From NCBI GenBank assembly GCA_964019055.1, contig OZ025206.1, positions 6,544,117-6,608,116 of the forward strand: a stretch of DNA of 64,000 nucleotides, in the 5' to 3' direction. Origin of the DNA: Anthopleura xanthogrammica (taxonomy: Eukaryota; Cnidaria; Anthozoa; Actiniaria; Actiniidae). A program made the position numbers and the translations under genes. The notes beneath the pieces are model-generated. The model was not told the origin of the DNA. It saw only the letters and a program-made list of their open reading frames with translations, and did no database searches. Below, in pieces: positions 58,681 through 64,000 of the stretch. Within the stretch, counting starts at the first letter, position 1, and the number at the start of each line of letters is the position of its first letter.

Positions 58681-61600
58681 GAAGTACATCCAGCTTTGTG
58701 CATCAATGTTCACTCTCTCTCGAGCGAGTTATGCACCAGAATTTCAAACGTCGTATCGATCCATTCAGTGCATGGTGTGTAAAATTTTAAGAATTTTATG
58801 TACAATAGAAAATGAAAGAAGAATAAAGCAGCCGTATGGAGTAAATAAATAGAATAGACTAAATTATCCTTGAGTAATAAGCTGCAATAAATTATATTTT
58901 TACCAAGAAAAACGATCCTTCGGTTTTATCGAATATTATTTTTTTCATTGATAACATTAGAGTTGCAATCATTCAATGTATCAAGTTTTGTCGTGCTGTG
59001 AGATGCAGGTTACAATTAAATTAATTTTGCGGCAAGAATTATGGAAGGAGGTAGAAAAAATTAAGTGAATTACTTGGTATTTTCTTACCTTGCTTCATTA
59101 TTCGTCCGTCGGATGTAAGCGGCAGAATCGCTTCAGATTTCAAGGCGTGACCAGGCGAATTCCCTTCTCGATGAACTTTTTTGTGCCATTATGAACTAAG
59201 AATAGTATTTGGAACCCGAAAGCCAGAGAATGATCTAACTCTGACCAAACGAAACTTGAATGAAGCCTAGAGTTCACAGATGTTGACTCCAAGAGGCTCA
59301 AGCCAAACGAAAGACAATCCTTAGGCTTGATTGCGATAGGGTCAATGTGGACGTTTCGGGTCGTAGACGCGGGGAATTTTGATGCAAAATTTGATTTGAG
59401 TAGCGGAGTATTGAGTCGATCCGACTGACCTGCCAGCTGATAGCAATGATGAATAGAATCAAGCAACGGTCCTGCCCCAAGGCAGGGGGTCCTTGGTCTT
59501 TGGCACCAAATAGAATCGAAATATTTAATTCCTATTTCGCAGCCAATTTCAACAACAATGTGTCAAAAACACCTCCACTTTCCAGCATTCATGAGCTATA
59601 ATAAAGATATAGGAAAGAATGGATCCCCCCCGCCCCCCCCGATAAACCAGGCATAGTTTTTAAAAGATGATATGAAATGCTGCTGCAGGTCATGAGTTTA
59701 GTTGATTTTTGTGCATGCTTTTGTCAATCTGCAAAAAGGTCATTTGGTTTGAGCTTGTACCAAAACACTTGACAAAGATTGGATTTGTTTATAATCCTTT
59801 ATCAATCCAGGAACGTACGACTCTTGAGCAGAAGTACCCACTAGAAATAGAACGCCTAAGTGCCAAGTGAGAAAAAGCTCGTCTTTAATGATGTCAGAAA
59901 TCGTCCAACATCGAATGATCAATGCATGCCAAGACTTGTAATAAACCTCTCCCTGCATACAAACCATAAATTATACCGTTATAATTACTTATGTATTTTC
60001 CCATCATATTCTTGGCACGGGTCATTCCCTTGAGTATTATTTATTTCCTTCCCTGTTCTCTCCTCCCTAGAAATTCTCTGTTAGTAAATGCATGGGTATA
60101 TCTCGCGTACAAAGAACCGTTATTTCCAGGATAAAATGACGCCCAAACTCTCCCTGCGTGCATTCACATGCATCCGTCTCGTGATCACCTATGCGAGCTG
60201 TGGTTTCAAATCTGCGATCTTTTTTTCATTCTAAAATAGCCTAGACAAGCAAAGGCCAAGCTAGTAAAGTTTCGCAATCCCTAATGCTTTAATGAGAGAC
60301 TTATGGGGTTGGACAACGTTTGGTAACCTCATGCTAACCTATCCTTTAAAATATGTATAGACACTATTCTCAATTTTTAAGTTTTCCTTAAAATTTAAAA
60401 CATTGTTTTGAACATCCCTGTTGAAAAATAAGACGAATTTCGACTGGATAAAGCTAAGGAAATAAGAAAATAAAACCCCAAACAGCAAATGTACTCCATG
60501 AACAATACAAGATTATTTAATTATAGAATTACAGATTGTATTTTGATTTTAGTAATCAAAGTACTTGAGTTGTCCCAATGTCTGGAGTTTTTTTCCACGA
60601 CCTCGATCGAGTTAAGAAGGTTAAAAGTGACAAGAGCTTGTCGTTCAAACTCCTTGAACTTCATTGTATGGCTTAAACTAGACTTTACTTTGCCAAGGGG
60701 CATTTATGATTTGGATTTTTTGTACTAATTCAGTTCGGACTTTTAAAGAGTGAACATATTTGTTTCTTTTTTCATCGTTAGTGCTAATTGGTTGAGGACT
60801 TGTCTAAGCTTCTTTGGGTGTTTTCAAAAGCTGTTGACAAGAAAAATATAAATATTTCGTCACAGATTAAAAAATATATTTATTAGTTTACAAAATAAGC
60901 ATTAATAACTGCTTAAAAAATCTTGAAACCGCCTAAAATTGATAGCAAGTTAAGGCAGTTCGAAGTTGTAGGAGGTCTGCTTGTTGCTCTGCTCGTCTGT
61001 GGGGCACAGATTTGGTTGTCCTTCAGACCTTTCGAGGTCTCTTTGAACCTATCCAGGAGTGATGACAGTTATTGATTTTCTAGACACGTTGGAATTTCCA
61101 TTTGGATTATCTGTAGTTAGCTAATGAAAAGCACACGCAACAAACCTTTTGAAGGTCAAAATCATGATGGAGAGAGAACGTCTGGGTTTCAAGTAGACAA
61201 AAAGACTTTGAACCTTTTCATTAACCTTTCTAAATGTTACCATGTTCAACGTTGTAAACATGAGTAAATTCTGTCCTGTTGTTGGCACACACCGTTTGAC
61301 AAGTGACATTCTTTTTTACCTCACAAATATCCGCGTTATTATATGCACTTTGAATTCTGGTTCGTTCCTAAATTTCTCTATCGACAATCCAATGTAATTG
61401 ATATCCTACATATTAGCATTACGAAATCCCTCACAACGACAAACACTGGAATTAATTCTTTGCAGAAAAAAATCTGACTCCATCAAAAAATATTGCGGCA
61501 AAAAATATTTTTTTGGGGATGGAATGGTTCCTGCGGTCTGGGATTAAATCCTTGGCCTGGTTGTTTAATTTCCTAACAAGCTTTAAGCTTGGCGTGAGAA

Positions 61601-61934
61601 CTAAGAAAACAGATTGAAGATCAGCGATGACACTTATTAATTTTTGAGACTTGAGGAATTTCACTGCGGATTTCCAGGTCAATAATGCAATGTTATCTGT
61701 ATCAATGAGGTTACCTCACAGCCTTCCTGTCGATCGCTTGGCGTCTTTTGCGGAGATGATTATATTTGGTTTGGTTATTTTGGGCAGTGCTGGCAATGTA
61801 TTTTCAAGATAAGAGGTCGGGGATCATCGGAAGGATCAGTTGTATAAATTTGTTAAGAGTTTACGATGGATTGGTTTGATGATGTGCTCAAAGTAATGAA
61901 AAGGGAATGTAAATTGAATGGAAGATTAATGAAT

Positions 61935-61937
<3 letters not shown>

Positions 61938-62009
<72 letters not shown>
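61938..62009. repeat. (GA)n dinucleotide microsatellite
   Basis: About 36 pure GA units on the plus strand. Frames stay open (Arg-Glu on plus, Ser-Leu on minus) only because of the repeat. Confidence 0.96.
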
Positions 62010-62012
<3 letters not shown>

Positions 62013-62199
62013 GATGGAGGAAAGGAGAGGGGAGGTAAGGGAGAAGACAAGAGAGTAAATTAAAGGAATGAATTTGTGTACACCGTGCAATAATATGTTC
62101 ATGTACAATTATTAGAATCATAATGATGATAATGGCAGTGATGGGCTACCTGTGGTAACATCAAGTGAACCCACGTGAACGTGAACAATAGCAAACAAC

Positions 62200-62560
62200 C
62201 AATCAAAGTAAACAGACGGGCCAATGAGCGATCACGCCAACATATGAACACACAAATGGACGAATATGGGAACGAAAATTTGCATTGCGCAGAGAGGTGG
62301 AAGGATGGACAATCGAACGAACAGACGGGTAAACGAACGGACGGACGTGCGCAAGGGCAAAGGAAGGAACGAATACCACAGAAGGAATAAAATAATGAGC
62401 GTGAAGGCAAGCGAGCAAACGAAAGAACCTGAGCGAAAGCGCTGTCGGAAATACGGACGGACGGGTGGACGGCCGGACAAATAGACAGATGAACAAATTG
62501 AATATAAAGGCGTATGGACAAACTGCCAGTAAACGAACAATGAATGGAAAGAACGAGAGA
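62200..62560. repeat. Cryptically simple ACGG/AACG-rich DNA
   Basis: A loose mixture of GAACGAAC, ACGGACGG, GACAAATAGACAG and similar four-base-periodic words without strict tandem order, probably a decayed tetranucleotide array. Five overlapping open frames on both strands are by-products of this bias. Confidence 0.55.
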
Positions 62561-64000
62561 GTTGGCAACCGAAATAACAACCCAGGAGAACTGAATACTA
62601 AGAGAGAATAACTTAGATAGTTAATATAACTTAGATAATTTGGGGGGCACGTGGCTTCCCCCTCCCTACGCCAGTGGCATTGACATCATACATCAAAGAA
62701 ATCCGAAAATTTTAGGGAGACGGCCTTCTACGCCATTGCTTACAAAGTTATTCTTAGCTTAGCAAGATGAGAAGTGAATACATAGCTTTGCTAGAAATGA
62801 CTCATTATACAGTAAATCTCCAGTCATTAAGATAATGGACTAAGCCCTAAGGAGTAGCTATTAAAGAGGGTTTGGCGTCTTATCTAACCCGTTTAGTGTT
62901 GGGGTTTTCCTTTTTCTATGAACCAATATAATTTTCAGTTTCTCTAAGTACCCAAGATGAGCAATTATAAGCTGGAATTAATTTGCTGAGTAATTACGCA
63001 GGATAATTTACTTCTAGCCTTTGGCTAAGGAGTTTTGTAAAATATTCTGATATGACTAACATATCTGATCATTAAAGACTCGCAAACCGTAAAGACCTTG
63101 TTTTAAATTCACAGTTTAACTCGCATCAATATTTATTTTGGGATTTCTGGCTGCACCTGCCGATAAATGTACAATGCTTACGTAAACACGCGCACGCTTT
63201 AGTAATGACTTCTTTTTAGCCATTTATCACTGAGTAGCTGAGTTTGTTTTAAAGGAAATAAATCGTTCCATAAAATATAATTAAAACTGCTATTGCTTAG
63301 GTAAGTAAACAAATTATATTGCAACGTGCCATATTCCAATCAATATCAGCTTTCCATACAGATTTAATTTGGATACAATATTACGGCATCTACAAGAATC
63401 TTGAATAAAAAGTGCATGCAAAAGGACAGGTTGAATTAGCTTTTAGTTGTCCTGAACAAGCAGCTCGTTCCACTAGAGTTTAGAAATTGCATCATCAGTT
63501 ATATCATTACGAGAAAAAATAGATTATTTCTTTGCGCAAATTTTATATGATGATACACATTAGCGAAAAGATGTGGTTCCCAAATCAATTTTCATTCAGT
63601 TTTAACATGTTTTTCCTTTGCGTTTTAATCTAGAACTTGGCACAGAAGCTGTTCAAGTACGCGCCTGTCTCTATTATCAAATATCTTCTAAACTAGTTAG
63701 TAAATGAGAGATCTGATTCTCATTTGCGCAAATCTAGATCTGGGTGACCCACGTCTTTGGAGTTGAAAAAAAAAAAGATAAGATAATACTTAAAAAATAT
63801 ATCTGTTCTTTAGCATCACATGACAATAATTATAGCTAAGTTACCAACGCAAACACTGTCCTCCAATTCAAGTGTTTTATATTTGTTTTAACGCTAAGCA
63901 TCATGGTCGTGGGAGGGGAACAAAAACAGCAACAACACAAAGAAAACTAAAAAAAATGTATTTTTTAGAAAAGCAATAATAGCCAGCAAATATCGTATAT

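Larger units (their letters stand above)
54331..64000. other. Right-flank gene-poor region
   Basis: I recognise no gene in this 9.7 kb. A 108-codon minus-strand frame at 59140-59466 has no recognisable domain. Contents are a SINE-like tail (58490-58680), a short C-rich tract (about 59625-59641), a GA microsatellite (61938-62009) and cryptically simple ACGG/AACG DNA (about 62200-62560). The last 1.4 kb is AT-rich with nothing visible. Confidence 0.5.

Noticed and set aside
59140..59466. 108-codon minus-strand frame
   Set aside because: No recognisable motif, and a second, overlapping frame is equally open; no transcript evidence in sequence.
61853..62580. Several overlapping 60-140 codon frames on both strands
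   Set aside because: Driven by the GA microsatellite and decayed ACGG-type simple DNA; no domain.

Overview
This is a eukaryotic, AT-rich, repeat-laden genomic window carrying part of a Hox cluster. It holds four complete two-exon homeobox genes plus one extra hexapeptide-type exon that has no homeobox of its own. The homeodomains and the compact gene structure (a short hexapeptide exon, one phase-1 intron, then a homeobox exon) suggest a cnidarian, most likely an anthozoan (coral or sea anemone). Two adjacent genes look like the Anthox7/8 (HoxC/HoxD) type. Species and exact orthology cannot be settled by reading alone.

Layout. 1-2.5 kb: repeats and a long TTTC microsatellite. 2.54-5.22 kb, minus strand: Hox gene A, with YPWM and a Hox2/3-like homeodomain ([10 protein letters not shown]). 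13.85-14.14 kb, minus strand: a well-formed exon with FPWM and two strong splice donors but no homeobox within reach except that of gene A. 14.2-19.5 kb: divergent intergenic region with a pure 70-copy hexanucleotide array, a GAA/GTA/GAA array and a perfect palindromic insertion. 19.59-20.55 kb, plus strand: Hox gene B, with no YPWM, a lone Trp just before the homeodomain, and mixed central/posterior residues. 21.7-36.9 kb: a 15-kb stretch with no recognisable gene, holding foldback elements, a SINE-like fragment and a 93-bp minisatellite. 36.89-39.24 kb, plus strand: Hox gene C (YPWM). 39.7-52.1 kb: gene-poor, with MITEs, a degenerate tandem repeat and simple repeats. 52.16-53.61 kb, plus strand: Hox gene D (YSWM), a tandem paralogue of gene C. 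54.3-64 kb: no recognisable gene, with simple repeats and one more SINE-like tail.

All four introns and the main donor of the orphan exon are phase 1, and every join restores an open frame, so the gene models are internally consistent. The proteins should act as nuclear homeodomain factors. A, C and D (and the orphan exon) have tryptophan hexapeptides expected to contact PBC/Pbx cofactors.

The most notable signals are: (1) the orphan FPWM exon, which could be an alternative far-upstream first exon of gene A, possibly giving a protein with two hexapeptides; (2) a paralogous conserved noncoding block, with shared sub-motifs in the same order, about 0.7 to 0.5 kb upstream of the ATG of both genes C and D; (3) a promoter module ATTGG, about 17 nt, CACRTGA shared by genes A, C and D, with an identical 9-mer exactly 25 nt before the ATG of C and D; (4) several foldback/MITE families, one a perfect 112-bp palindrome flanked by 10-bp direct repeats.
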